The notes: generated by a model not told the origin, from the letters alone. Shown: positions 10,452 to 22,074, numbered from the stretch's first letter. The stretch is DNA of 64,000 nucleotides from Rehmannia glutinosa (GCA_016081115.2 CM071930.1:23875520-23939519); one strand, 5' to 3'. Numbers and translations are program-made.

Positions 10452-13139
10452 GTATGGATGGTGTGACCCCTTTATTCTTCCAATCTTTCTGGAACATTAT
10501 CAACAGAGAATTTTTACATGATGTTATGAATTTTTTCTCTGTTGAAAAATTGCCTAGAACTACTAGTCATACCCTCATTACTTTGATTTCTAAAATCCAA
10601 AATCCTACTTTTATTGCTCATTATAGACCTATTAGTTTATGTAGTGTCACTTATAAAGTCATAGCCAAAATTATTGCTAATAGAATCAAACCCCTTCTTC
10701 AGCATTGTATTCGTAAAAATCAATCAGCTTTCATTCATGGGGGGCAAATTATTATTTTTTTTTTTTTTTTTTTGAGAAGATGGGAGGCAAATTATTAATA
10801 ATGTGATTATTGCTAATGAATGTGTTCACTTCTTGAATGGACATAGGAAAGGAAAATCTGCTTTTATGGCTTTAAAATTTGACATGGCTAAAGCCTACGA
10901 TAGAGTAGAGTGGCATTTTCTCTCATTTGTGCTTGTTAAAATAGGGTTTGCAAAACAATTTGTGTCTTGGAACAGGGCTTGTATGTGTTCACATGTGTTC
11001 TCTTTTAATATAAATGGACAGACTTTTGGCTTTGTGATCCCTACTAGAGGGGTTAGACAAGAGGACCCTTTATCCCCTTATTTATTCATTCTTCTTTCAG
11101 AAGCTCTATCCAATTTATTTAAAAAAGTTGCTCTGTCCAATCATTTTCAAGGCATTTCTATCAGTTCTCATTCTCCTGTGGTTAGCCATTAATTTTTTGC
11201 GGGTGATTCTATTATTTTCTGTAAAGTAGATCCCATTCATGCTCAATTGATACATAGAATTCCGCAAAAATATTGCCTTAGGTCTGGGCAACTTGTGAAT
11301 TTGGACAAATCCTTGGTTCTTTTCAGTCATAATACTACTAATAGATGTAGGGAGTCTATCAGTAGTATCCTTCAAAGTGTGAAAGAGCAATACAACTCTA
11401 AGTACTTGGGACTGCCTATGGGGATTGGTAGATCCAAAAAAGAAACTTTTCAGTATGTTGTTGAGGTGGTGCAGAAAAGAATGTTTAGTTGGAAGAACAA
11501 ATTTCGTAATTCAGCTAGGAGGAAAGTAATGCTGAAATCTATGATTTGTGCTCTTCCAACTTATGTAATGTCATGCTTTAAACTGTTTGTTAGTATTTGC
11601 AATGATATCTGCAGAATTGCCTCTAAACTGTGGTGGGGTAGTCCTTTAGAGGGTAAAAATAAAATTCATTGGGCTTATTGGGATAAGTTGGTGATCCCTA
11701 AAGAGAAAGGGTTTGGGGTTTAAGGATATCCAGTTATTCAATGATGCCTTGCTTGCAAAGCAACTTTGGAGAGTCATCACACAACCCAATTTGCTTATGA
11801 GTAGGATCTTGAAAGGTAAATATTTCTTTCAGTCTAAGCTTTTTTATGTTTCCTCTAAGAACTCTGACTCTTAGTTGTGGAAGTGTTGGCTTGCTGTTAG
11901 ACATGAGCTTAAATTGGCGGTGAGATGGAAAGTGGGGGATGGAAAGTCTACAAATTTGGAACTCTCTTTGGATTCCAAAAAAACCTGAGTTCAAACCTCA
12001 GATTACTGTTGAGGGGGGGCAAGCAGTTTTTTGGGCTAGAGAGTTAATGAACTCAGAGGGGAATGCTTGGAATGTGTTGGAGGTTAAAAAATACGTTGTT
12101 AAATCTGATGCAGATATGATTCTGAAAATTCCTATTAACCAAAGGGGGGAAAGAGACAGAATCATTTGGCACTTGGATAGATCTGGTAACTACTCAGTGA
12201 AAAGGTGTAGTTGTTGATCCTTCGTGTTGCTTTTGTGGGGAAGAGTTTGAAATCTAGAACATTTGTTTTTCCTTTGTGACAGAGCCAAAAGTATCTGGAA
12301 GCTTTCTCCAGTTTAGTGGGATGGAGTGGAATCGAATGATGTGTTGTTCTTGGATTGGTGGAGACAGCTTTGTTGTGCTCGAAAATAAGCTTGTGTTGCT
12401 GATAGATTGCATTTTTCTGTGTACATTATTTGGTGGATGTGGAAGTCTAAAAATCTTTGGACTTTCAAAATCATTTATAAATCAGAGAATGAGGAGGTGG
12501 ATCTGGCTTGGTGTGAATGGATGGAATTCAAGGAGGCCGGATTGATTTGCCCTTATAATTCTCCTGCTTCTTCGGAGAGTCCTTACTCCCAGAAATTTGC
12601 AGATTCTGAAGATGAGGGTTTGCTTATTTGTGTTGTCAGTGCTCTGGTACCTGCAAGTGGTGTTGCTGGTTTGAGTGGGGTGATTTTTGATTCAAATTTT
12701 TTACCTTTGATGGCTTGATGTTCTTTTAGGGCAATTTAACTTGTTCTGTGGAAGCACTCCTCACAGCCATTCGGTTAGGCTTGGTTCGACTCTCTGGTTG
12801 GAAAGATGTTAAGATTTTGATGAAGATAGAGGTACATGAGATTGCTGGAATGCTAGATAGGGCTCAGGAATTTGAGGCTTCTTGCACAGCAATTGCCGAA
12901 GTATTCTACCTTCTAAAGAATCTTTTCAATTCTGCTTCTTTTTGTTCAGATTTTAGTTACTTTATTCCTTTGTGTAATAGATTAGTTGAATTTGCAGTTG
13001 AGTGGATGATTTCTGAGGAATGGCTCCCCCTTTTTTCCGCTTGGATGTTTTAATCCTAGGAATTTTTGTAACCACAAGGACTTGTACATTTGGTTCATCC
13101 ATTGAGATTTATAATATTGCTATCGTTTGAAAAAAAAAA
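10452..13139 (+). mobile_element. L1-type LINE remnant (RT and RNase H, 3' end)
   Basis: This encodes a plant L1-clade reverse transcriptase starting inside the RT domain: TLISKIQNP..AHYRPISLCS, MALKFDMAKAYDRVEW, RGVRQEDPLSPYLFIL, then FAGDS where the active-site FADD is expected, and later YLGLPMGIGRSKK. A zinc-finger/RNase H-like tail follows (LLTAIRLGLVRLSGWKDV, about 12750). The 3' end is marked by an A-run at 13131-13139. Several stops, the FADD-to-FAGD change and a 32-bp insertion at 10754 show it is dead. The 5' part was separated by the Sirevirus insertion at 10451 and lies left of the window. Confidence 0.85.
10754..10785 (-). mobile_element. Tiny poly(A)-only retroinsertion within the LINE
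   Basis: A 32-bp insertion consisting of an approximately 20-base T run plus GAGAAGATGGGA is flanked on both sides by GGCAAATTATT (10743-10753 and 10786-10796). Without it the RT frame reads straight through HGGQIINNV. The poly(T) and 11-bp duplication look like target-primed reverse transcription of a severely 5'-truncated LINE or SINE transcript in minus orientation. Confidence 0.6.
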
Positions 13140-13146
13140 CGATGGA

Positions 13147-14126
13147 TAGTAAATTACAAGCCCAAAGGACAAGTAAATATAACTAACTATTAAAGGGTCA
13201 AGCCCATTTGCAACATGGCACGAATCACTTGGGCCTCCATATCAAAATTGATGATGCTTATAGATTGTGTATTTGTGTTATTATTTTTACACTGCTATAG
13301 TAAATTACAAGCCCAAAGGACAAGTAAATATAACTAACTATTAAAGGGTCAAGCCCATTTGCAACATGGCACGAATCACTTGTAGGGATGGCAATGGGTA
13401 GGATTCGGGTAGGATTCTATATCCTCCATCCCCATACCCATTTATTATATTCATACCCATACCCATACCCATACCCATCCTCATACCCATCGGACGATCG
13501 GGTATTCATACCCTACCCATACCCTCTTACCACTTACAATTGTATTTTTTTCAAATTTAAGTTATTTCTTTTTTTAAAGAGAAATTGGAGTTATTTAAAT
13601 AAAAATATAGATATTTACTAAATTCTTAAGGAAACAATAAGGAAAAAAGAATACATATAAGAATTAGCGAACTATATATTATAAAAATATAGCAAAATAT
13701 TAAAAAGGATTAAACAAAAGTGTTAGTGGGTTAGTAGATTTCAGTTGAGACTTGGGAAAAATCATTTTCTTTAAATATAAATAAATAGAGTTGTATAAAT
13801 AAAAAAATATATGTAAAATATTATAAATAAATATATATGTAGATATATTATATATATAATATTATTTATTTAATTATCGGGTAGGGTATGGGTAGGATGT
13901 ACCTAGACCCACCTCCATACCCATACCCGAAAATACCCATACTCACATACCCTTTTATTTAATCGGGTACAAAACTACCCTCCATACCCTCCTCCGTTAG
14001 GGTCGGGTATCGGATCCTCCGTCGGGTTCGGAGGAAATTGCCATCCCTAATCACTTGGGCCTCCATATCAAAATTGATGATGCTTATAGATTGTGTATTT
14101 GTGTTATTATTTTTACACTACTATGA
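13147..14126. repeat. 151-bp tandem duplication, second unit split by a MITE
   Basis: The unit 13147-13297 (starting TAGTAAATTACAAGCCC) is repeated from 13298. The second unit is interrupted at 13382 by the hAT MITE and resumes at 14050 with ATCACTTGGGCCTCC, ending with 'ttatttttacactacta'. The two units are nearly identical, so the duplication is recent and predates the MITE. I see no coding content. Confidence 0.85.
13383..14049. mobile_element. hAT-type MITE with perfect 8-bp target duplication
   Basis: The 667-bp element is bounded by TAGGGATGGCAAT and ATTGCCATCCCTA and flanked by ATCACTTG on both sides (13375-13382 and 14050-14057). An 8-bp duplication and a TAGGG... terminus are diagnostic of hAT elements. 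Subterminal regions carry tandem (ACCCAT)n on the left and related ATGGGTA/ACCCATAC repeats on the right. The interior is AT-rich and has no transposase ORF, so it is non-autonomous. Confidence 0.9.
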
Positions 14127-14534
14127 TTTTTTTCTTTTTTAGGATGCAGTAGAGGAAGGAACATGCGTACTCATATGATATGAAATCGAATCCGGATCAA
14201 TTACCCAGAAATCACAAATTTATATCATTGAAACACAATGTTGATGTCACACGACTACTTTTTTGTCCAAACTTAAGATTTCAGTTTCCCCAATAAGCAT
14301 AAATTAGGGAATAATTCAAAGAAGCTTTGGAAATCAATTTTATTAAAAAAAAAATTAGGGTATTTGAAAATACCATAAAAGAACAAATTTAAATTATATT
14401 ATTAATTTTGGAGCTTGAGATTAAAAAGAAAAAGAAAATGAAAATGAAAATAAGAACAAATCTTACAATACGCCACCCCCAAACGAGAGGTTAGAATTCA
14501 ACCGCCCAACGTCGAGCACCAACAGAGACCAATA

Positions 14535-16110
14535 ATGGCGGTACTCTCTTCCCTCCAAACAAATCCCCATTCCTCCAATATCTACACCATCACTTGCAAG
14601 CCTAGTCCACCATCTCTACTCTACTTGCGCCACCTCTACAGAGCTCCTCGGAGCCGGCAGCGCAACCCCAATGACGGCGGATATCTTCTCGTTAGAGCTT
14701 ACATGGAGGAATCCAACTCCATCTCCGGCTTCGCCAACAAAGTCATCGGCTCGCTTCCCGTGATTGGGCTGTTCGCCAGGATTTTCAGCGACGAAGGAGG
14801 CGTCGGAGGAGATATTATAGACTTTGCAGAGTTCAGAAGGAGAGTGGGGAATAAATGTTCCGTTAATGATTCCAGGGCTTTGTTTGAGCTTCAAGATCGA
14901 CGCGGCAAGGTATAATTTCCTCTTCACAAATTTTGTATATCTTCATCTTCTACACTGTACACTCTCTCAATTTTTTCTCAGGGTATATTTCCGTGGTATC
15001 TAAAACCGTTTGTTTGAATGTTAGTAAATACAACTACTTTGGTCTTGCGTCACTCCTGTTTGTGAAAATGTCTAAACCAAAATGATTAACCCAAATTACA
15101 GAGGACCCTATTTTACCTGACCTATAAACTATTCTACTTTTGCTCCCACAAATTGAAAATGGTTAAAACAAAGGGATATGAGATGGGGTTTGTTTGTGGA
15201 CAGGCAGGGGAACCTCTGTATGTGCTGCTATGTTGTTGGGTAGCTGCAGTTGGAGCTGGTCTGCTCAAAACTGAGGAGATATTGGAAGGAGTAGCCAGGC
15301 TTCGGATTTCGAATGATATTGAGTTTGAGGAGGAAAATTTCATTGCTATGATGAATGAATCAAGAGAGGTTAGTTGATTAGAGATTGACTCCATTTCTAT
15401 CATCTATTTGCATTTGCCCTCTCTAATAATCATGCTTAAGAAGAATATAGGTGCACTTGGTAGCATTACCAAATACTATTCTTGAAATGGAAAGGCAAAA
15501 TTGGTTTTTCGGTCCTCAAAGTTGACCTACTTGGAGATTTAGTTCGATATTTTTCAACTGACTTAAGTCCTTTAAAACAATTCAGACATTTAGTCTAATC
15601 ACCGCCTACAGCAGGTCACAATGCGACCAGATGTGCCGACGTGGATTTTGTCTTTTCAAAGGACTGAATCCAAAGTCCAAAAATATTAGGATCAAACGTC
15701 TACGTGCGTCTACTTAGAGAACTAAAAAAGCAATTTTACCAAATGGAAATGTGCTAAAATGATTTGTTAGTGGTATTCACTTGCAGAGGCGAATGAAACT
15801 GAGAGCTCCTGCCCCTGCTATTCCAATGGAAATCCGAGCTGAGAAAGCTTTGGAAGCTATTTATGTGTGTTGCTTTGGGAGGGATCTCATAGAAGAAGAA
15901 GATGAGGAACTGATTTCTGTCATACTTAATGCTGTTTTCCCCACTGTTGGAAAGGCGGAGATAGAAAGAATTGTGAAAGAGAAAGCAAAGAGAGTAGCAG
16001 AAGGAACTGATGAAATCAAAATTCCAGAGCCTAAGCCCTTACCAAAAGAAGCTGTGCAGTTGCAAATGAAAGACTTGCAATTTCTAAAGAAAGGAGGCGA
16101 TACACCCTAA
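14535..16110 (+). CDS. PSA3: PSA3-like photosystem I assembly factor, chloroplast (3 exons)
   Basis: Three exons join in phase 0: 14535-14909, 15204-15368 and 15787-16110, each with GT-AG borders, giving 287 residues. The first ~55 residues are Ser/Pro/Arg-rich and look like a chloroplast transit peptide. The mature part has IGSLPVIGLFARIFSDEGG, FAEFRRRVGNKCS, the very conserved GEPLYVLLCCWVAAVGAGL opening exon 2, and IPMEIRAEKALEAIY in exon 3. It ends in a Lys/Glu-rich helix and a KEAVQLQMKDLQFLKK tail. I recognise it as the PSA3/PDE329 family (Arabidopsis At3g55250 type), known to assist photosystem I assembly at the thylakoid. Intron 2 carries a Mutator-type MITE (15494-15740). The gene appears intact; it is flanked upstream by transposon remnants, and I cannot define its promoter or UTR ends. 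Confidence 0.88.
15494..15740. mobile_element. Mutator-type MITE in PSA3 intron 2
   Basis: The 247-bp element has termini GGCAAAATTGGTTTTTCGG and, inverted, GGTAAAATTGCTTTTTTAG. The 9-bp flanking duplication AAATGGAAA (15485-15493 and 15741-15749) is perfect. A 9-bp duplication points to a Mutator-like element. It lies wholly inside the intron and leaves both splice sites intact. Confidence 0.85.
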
Positions 16111-16845
16111 AAAAAAAAATAGAAAACTTTTTATTTTGATTTGTCTTAATGTTAGTAGAAAAAAAGATGCTGTTGAAAATGAATGACCGGGTATGGTTTA
16201 GGCACTTCAAAGTGGAACTGAGAAGGGAAGAAGACCGACAAGATTTCTGAGTCAATATTTGAGATATAAGAAGTCTCCACAAAAAGTGACTTCATGTATA
16301 TGTTACATGCTAGTGTGAGCCGTTAGATGCCCACACTATGATGTTATTAAAATGAAGTGTTGAAACTATAATATGAAATCTGGAGACTCCAGCCCAATTT
16401 TGGATTGCAAGAGGTTACTATTTAGATAAAGAACTGAGAAAAACAAGGAAACTTTTAAGCAGCGCTTGTTTGTCAAAATTTTCGCTCCAAAAGTTCTTTT
16501 TCTTGCACCATGCGATTGCTTGTGAAAATTTTCAAAAACATACACTATTCACTCATGCTCACTTTTGATATTACCAATCACATCCAATTATAATTTAAAC
16601 AAAAAATACATAAAATCAACTATCATCAAATACTACAACGAAACCATCACATCCACTATCGTGATCATTAAAATTTTATATTATATTTCATTACTCTCTT
16701 AAAATTCATTCTCATTTTTCCGAACAATTTTTTCACACTATTCACTCTCTAGCATTCGATACTCGATACTCTCATCGTCATTACAAAAACCCAATGCTCC
16801 AAAAACCAGAGATGACTCAAAAACCATAACCTCACAATCTTTAAA

Positions 16846-17330
16846 GGTGCATTTGGATGGAGGATTTCAAATTCAATGTTTTTGCAAATAAATGGATATC
16901 AAACACCTTGATTTAAAAATCCATCTCTTGTTTGGATGATGTGAAGTTATGTATGTATTTCAAATCCATCATAAAATTTTGGTAAAAAAATTTAAAAGCT
17001 CTAATTATTTTCTTAATTGGTATTTAATAAATAAAAAAAGATATAATCTTATTATTTTATAAATAATTATAATTTTATACACTAATAAAAATATGAAATA
17101 TATAACTTTTATTATATGTAAATATGTGTGTCTGAGGATAGAACGTGTTAATATGTGGGAGTGTGTGAAGTGTGTAAGTATGTGAAGTGTGTGTAGTGTG
17201 TGTGTGTGCGCGCACGCATTGTGTGAATATGCAAGTGTGCATAAAGAAAAAAAAAAGTTGGATTTAGAAAATTCAAATTACCAGGTTTTGGATCCATTTG
17301 GATGGAAGGATTTGAATTTGGGGAAAAGCA
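16846..17330. mobile_element. MITE-like insertion present only in copy 1
   Basis: Copy 2 reads 'cctcacaatcattaaccgacagcaagg', whereas copy 1 has about 480 bp between the equivalent 'cacaatcttta' and 'gcaaggatct'. The inserted segment has CATTTGGATGGA(A)GGATTT near both ends in direct orientation, and a (TG)n-rich microsatellite at about 17125-17220. I could not define clean inverted termini, so the class is uncertain. Confidence 0.4.
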
Positions 17331-18020
17331 AGGATCTGTCAAAAGATCCAACCAATTAACCAGCCAAATTATTTGAAGATAGCAAAGAGAGCTAAGTGCA
17401 TCAATAATAACAGAGAATGAACTAAAGATGCTCTTCTATCTCAACGTAACGGTGGAGATTTACTGTTTAAATTAAAGAACAAGGACAATCATATTCTACC
17501 AACAATATATCCATTTTGGCATTACATTATTACATGTTCTTGGATTACAAAAAACCAAAGGCGGGATCATCTGTGCTGTCTTCACAACTTTTCTCTGTTT
17601 GAGGATTCCAAAAAGGCCCTGTTATAATGGCGTCGCAAAGCCTGATCAAACAAAATTTGAAAAAAAATGAACATGCTTCTTCATATTAACTTTGAAAACA
17701 AGAATAGAGTTCGAAGAAATGCAACACGTTTTATCAATTTAACCTTGAACACAAGAGCGCGGGCGACCTAGAATTACAATAAAATCCAGAAAAAATGAAA
17801 CATGTTTTTTTAACCTTGAAAACACAAGGGCACATAACAAATGTTCATACTGTTGACGTCGATTTCATTGTATTTAAGCAGTAGTACTGAATTCTCATGA
17901 TGCAACAGCTTTATCATTATGTGATGAAACCATTTCATCCCTAACTATATGGCTTATTCAATATCTCCTGCTTCAAGCAAGCTGATACTCAAGGTGAATT
18001 TGTCATGCTGCAATAGCTGA

Positions 18021-18525
18021 CTAGCTATCGAACTGTAAAAGCAGCAAAATAAACAAACCCTGTCGCTTGTCTGAAACAGGAGCAAAAGAATATTGTAGAA
18101 GCAAAAATTAAAGTAGAATTAAAATGACGCATACCTTCAGATAGAACACCCCATTGGCCGACCTTCGAAGATAACATTGACTTGAGCAATGCGGATGCAG
18201 TCACTGAATGAAGAGGAATCAACGATTCGCCAGATCCTAGCTCAACCGGTAGCCTAAACATCACAAACCCTAATTTCATTACAGCAATTCGATTTTAATA
18301 ACAACAATAATGAATAATTAGCTTTTAAACGATAAGCATTTTTTAGGTGAACCTGGAGGAGAAGAAGGGACGGTGGCGAGGTGCGAGGCGGGGAATTGTG
18401 CGGGCGAGTCCACTGAGCGACGATGGTCCCAAGGCAAATGAATGCTGTGATTGGACGCGAGACAACAAGGTTTTTGCGGAAGAACTGGATCGATGGACTA
18501 GATTTCTAGCACAATGGCACGCCAT
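18021..18525 (-). CDS. NFD6: NFD6-like small organellar protein, copy 1
   Basis: Minus-strand exons 18525-18353, 18253-18135 and 18070-18021 splice at GT-AG borders into a 113-residue frame. The ATG at 18525 is chosen because it is conserved in copy 2; the longer frame upstream would need a TTG start. The N-terminus (MACHCARNLVHRSSSSAKT) is Arg/Ser-rich without acidic residues, like a mitochondrial or dual-targeting presequence. Exon 2 encodes the family hallmark LPVELGSGESLIPLHSVTAS followed by SKVGQWGVLSE, typical of NUCLEAR FUSION DEFECTIVE 6-like proteins, which in Arabidopsis are needed for polar nuclear fusion. Exon 3 gives a short hydrophobic tail (KRQGLFILLLLQFDS) and is the least certain exon; C-terminal exons vary in this family. 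The paralogue is at 23506-23967. Confidence 0.75.
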
Positions 18526-18640
18526 TTCTGTTACTTCGTTCAAAAGCTCTGTTTACTTGAACCCTCGATCAATAGCCCTTTGGAACTGGTGAGAGCCTAG
18601 GGTTTGATTGACGCTAATGGGCTTCATGGGCCTGTAAATT

Positions 18641-19121
18641 TTGGATGCTAATTGACCTGGGGCAGAGATCCGTAAAATAAAAATAAATAATGACGCTATC
18701 CTCTATTTTGGAGTGTTTGCCATCATTAAAAAAAAAAAAAAAAGTGTTTCTCACTTTTTGACTTAAGAAAAACATTTTTTTAGGGTTTGTGAGTGTCAAC
18801 TTCGTTTTTCGATCTTGTTTTATTTAATCAGAATCTAAAAACATGATAAAAGATGCTTTAGATTTCTGTTTTAGTTTGACTTTTACAAATAAATAAGTAC
18901 TTTTACAATTTTTTACCAAACACTTTCAACTTTTAATTCTATTTCCAAACACTATCAACTTCTAATTTTCAATACTTCTAGTTCTGCTACAATAAATCAA
19001 TTCTTCTAAAAGTAGAAGTTTTTGCAAATACTTATTTTATGTAAGATGAACTAGAGAGAGAGAGAGAGAGAGAGAGACTGGCATATTAACAAATTAGCAC
19101 ACGTATAAACAATTAAAAAAT
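18641..19121. other. AT-rich spacer with microsatellite
   Basis: This contains the upstream flank of NFD6-like copy 1, an A-run (about 18728-18742), scattered 'caaacacttt/ctatcaacttctaat' repeats (18910-18980) and a (GA)n microsatellite at about 19052-19076. I see no gene. Confidence 0.5.
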
Positions 19122-19514
19122 GAGCAAGTCTCTTGTGAGACGGTCTCACGGATCTAAATCTGTGAGACGGACCTCCTAAGGGCTCCGTCTTGAGAACATG
19201 AACCATGAAAATAAATTTAAAAATAATAATGAACCATGAAGAAACAAAAATAAACCCTAAAAACATGAACCATGAAAAATAAACCCGAAAAACAAAAATA
19301 AACCCAAAAAATAAAGAATATCCCTAAAATAAACTAAAAATCCTAAAAACCCAAATCAATTAAAAATAAACCCAAGAAACAAAATAAACCCTAAAAAAAT
19401 AAATATAAACCCTAAGAAAAATAAAATCTGAAAAATAAAAATCTTTAAAACTTTGTGTAAGGACTCCGTCTCATGGATCTAAATCCGTGAGACCGTCTCA
19501 CGCAAGTTTTTGCC
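19122..19514. mobile_element. Mutator-type MITE with perfect 9-bp target duplication
   Basis: The 393-bp element is flanked by TTAAAAAAT on each side (19113-19121 and 19515-19523). Its inverted ends share GTGAGACGGTCTCACGGAT within about 55 bp, and these ends are themselves palindromic (GAGACGGTCTC). The interior is a run of short 'aaaaataaaccc(t)aaaaa' repeats. A related fragment with GTGAGACGGTC and 'gagtttttgcc' lies at 36615-36710. From 19524 to about 19920 I see only AT-rich sequence. Confidence 0.88.
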
Positions 19515-19924
19515 TTAAAAAATATTTTCTTTTCTCCTGCACATTTTGAAGTTAATAAATTATACTCATATATTTGATGCAAAAAATAAAATACATTGAT
19601 AGATAATACTCTTTTCTGTTTAGATATTTATAGGATTTTGTTAAAATCACAAAAATATATTAAAAAATTACTTTCAATTATTAAATAAAAAATCAAATAA
19701 ATATAAGATGACAAGTTATTAGTAAATAATTATTAGTTACAACATACAAATTTTTTAGCGCAAGACGAGGAAATAAGAAATTAATGGAAGAGGTATTTCA
19801 ATAATTTTTTTAACAAATCTAATAGTAATGATGTCACATTCGGTAAATTAGGCCAATCTGAGCAGAATAAAGTTCGCAAGTTCTATTGCAGGATCCAATT
19901 TTATGAAAACAGAAAAAAGGACTG

Positions 19925-21865
19925 AACAAAATGAAAACTGATAAAGCAGTTGGCCTAGATGATATATCAATTGAAGCATGGAAATGTCTTGCTAGAGTTG
20001 GAATTACATGGCTTACTAAATTATTTGATGTTATCCTAAAGACTAAGAAAATGGCTAATAAATGAAGAAAAAGTATATTGATATCTATATATAAAAATAA
20101 AGGAGATATACAAAATTTTGGAAATTATAGGGCAATTAAACTAATAAGTGATATGATGAAACTATGGGAAAGAGTAATAAAGGAAATATTGAGAAATGAA
20201 ACTAGTATATTTGATAATCAATTTGGTTTCATGCGAGGAAGGTTCACAATTGAAGCTATACACTTAATTAGACGATTATGTGGACAATACAATGAGGGAA
20301 AACAAGATTTACATATGGTTTTTATTGACCTTGAAAAAGCATACGATTAGGGATGGAAATAGGCCAGGTCGGGCCAGACTTTGCGTCAGACGGCCTAGGC
20401 CTGATTCACGTTTTTTTTTTTTTTTTGCCTAAGTCTGGCCTGTTAAATATATTAAACTTTTTTTCCACCCCATGCCTGGCCTGTTTAAACAACAAGCCTG
20501 GCATGAGCCTACTAAAAGCCTGTTAAAAGCCTACAAATCATATTTTTTTAATTTTAAAGATATATTTTATCTATTATAATAATTAAATAAATATAAAAAA
20601 GAATAATATTAATAAACTATATAAACTATATTATATTTTTTTTATACTTATAGGCCATAAATAGGCCGACCTATTAGGCTTGAAAGGCTATTTTAAAAGT
20701 CTAGGCCCGACCTATTTACATAAATAGGCTTACAAGAAGGCCTTGGTCTGGCCTATTTATGAAATAGGCCAGACTATGCCGGGCCCAAAGTAGGTCAGGT
20801 CGTAGGCCCCCCTGTCAGGTAGCCTGGCCTATTTCCACCCCTACATACGATAGAGTCAATCGGAATATAATGTAGTGCATATTGAAAAAAAGAGGAATAA
20901 AAATAACTTACATATACGTCATAAAAGATATGTATAATGATATAACAACATGTATAAGGAGACCAACATGAATATCTAGTGATTTAAATCAGGGATCAAC
21001 TTTAAGCCCCTACATTTTCATTCTAATAATTGATGAGATCACTAAACACTTACAAAAAACCATTCATGAATGCATACTTTTTGCGGGCGATAGTGAAGGA
21101 GTAAATACAAAATTGGAAGCTTGGAGAGAAACATTAGAATCAAATGGTTTTACCATAAGTATGGTCAAAACAGAATACATATGGAATGTCATTTTAGTAA
21201 AAAAAAAAAAATAATAATGAGACAAAAGTAAAAATTAGTGGTCATGAAGTGAGTTTAGCAAAGAGTTGTAAATATTTAGGGTCTGCAATTGAAGAGAACA
21301 GAGAATTCAATAAGGATGTTACACATAGAATCCAAACAGGTTGGAATAAATGGAGAAGCGCATCTTGTATCCTTTGTGACCGCAAAATACAATTAAAATT
21401 GAAAGGAAATTTTATAAAATTGCCATAAGACCCACAATGTTTATATGGAGCAGAATGTTAGGCGACTAAATATGAACACGAACAAAAAATGAGGGTAGCA
21501 GAAATGAGAATATTAAGATGGATGTGCGGATATCACTAGATTAGATTCAATAAAAAATGAACACATAAGAAACAAAGTGGGAGTAGCACTGTAGCACCAA
21601 TAGATGAAAAAATTAGAGAAATGCGATTAAGATGGTTTGAGCATGTTTATGAGGCCTTTAGGTGCACCGATGCAATGTGTGGAAGTCAGAAAATCACTCA
21701 CCCAAATGAAAAAAAGCAAGGGAAGACCTAATAAAACTTGGAAAGAAACTATTAAAAAAGACATTATATCCATAAATAAATAAAAATATGATGTTTGGCC
21801 GTAAATGGAGTGATATGATCTTTATAGTTGACCCCACATTGTGGGATAAAACTTAGTTTTTTGTT
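19925..21865 (+). mobile_element. RTE-type LINE remnant, split by a hAT MITE
   Basis: The reverse-transcriptase frame reads KAVGLDDISIEAWKCL, SIYKNKGDIQNFGNYRAIKL, ENQFGFM-like DNQFGFMRGRFT and HMVFIDLEKAYD. It is interrupted by the MITE at 20348 and resumes with RVN (about 20852), then GSTLSPYIFILIIDE and FAGD in place of the FADD motif. These strings are typical of plant RTE-clade LINEs, and the element ends in the usual 'ttgttgttgtt' run (about 21860). Multiple stops and frameshifts make it non-functional, and the 5' endonuclease region is absent. 21866-22074 is AT-rich with nothing recognisable. Confidence 0.8.
20348..20843. mobile_element. hAT-type MITE inside the RTE LINE
   Basis: The 496-bp element has termini TAGGGATGGAAAT and ATTTCCACCCCTA and a perfect 8-bp duplication CATACGAT (20340-20347 and 20844-20851). 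It interrupts the RT domain exactly after the AYD catalytic motif. The interior holds repeated AGGCCTG/GGCCTATTT motifs and no ORF. Confidence 0.9.
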
Positions 21866-22074
21866 GTTGTTATATCTTAAAGTTCTACCTATTTTTATAT
21901 GAAAATAATATATAACGATTAATGTATTCATGCTTAATACAATAATAAATACTAGCACAGTTCTTACAAAATGTTATAAAAAACAAAGTCATTTTTGCTT
22001 TCGAACTATTCCTTCAAATATTTTATATCATTAATAATAAAAATGCAATAAATGCGCAAGCACACACATCACAT

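Larger units (their letters stand above)
16605..18640. repeat. Segmental duplication, copy 1 (contains NFD6-like gene)
   Basis: This block matches 22263-24085 in the same orientation. Shared segments include 'atcaactatcatcaaatacta', 'ctcatttttccgaacaatttttt', 'gcatcaataataacagagaatgaac' and the whole NFD6-like gene with its 5' flank (to 'gagcctagggtttga'). Copy 1 carries an extra ~480-bp insertion (about 16846-17330) absent from copy 2. From 16111 to 16604 I see only the PSA3 3' flank and AT-rich sequence with no recognisable gene. Confidence 0.8.

Noticed and set aside
17148..17351. 67-codon minus-strand His/Thr-rich frame
   Set aside because: It is the translation of a (TG)n-type microsatellite inside a MITE-like insertion.
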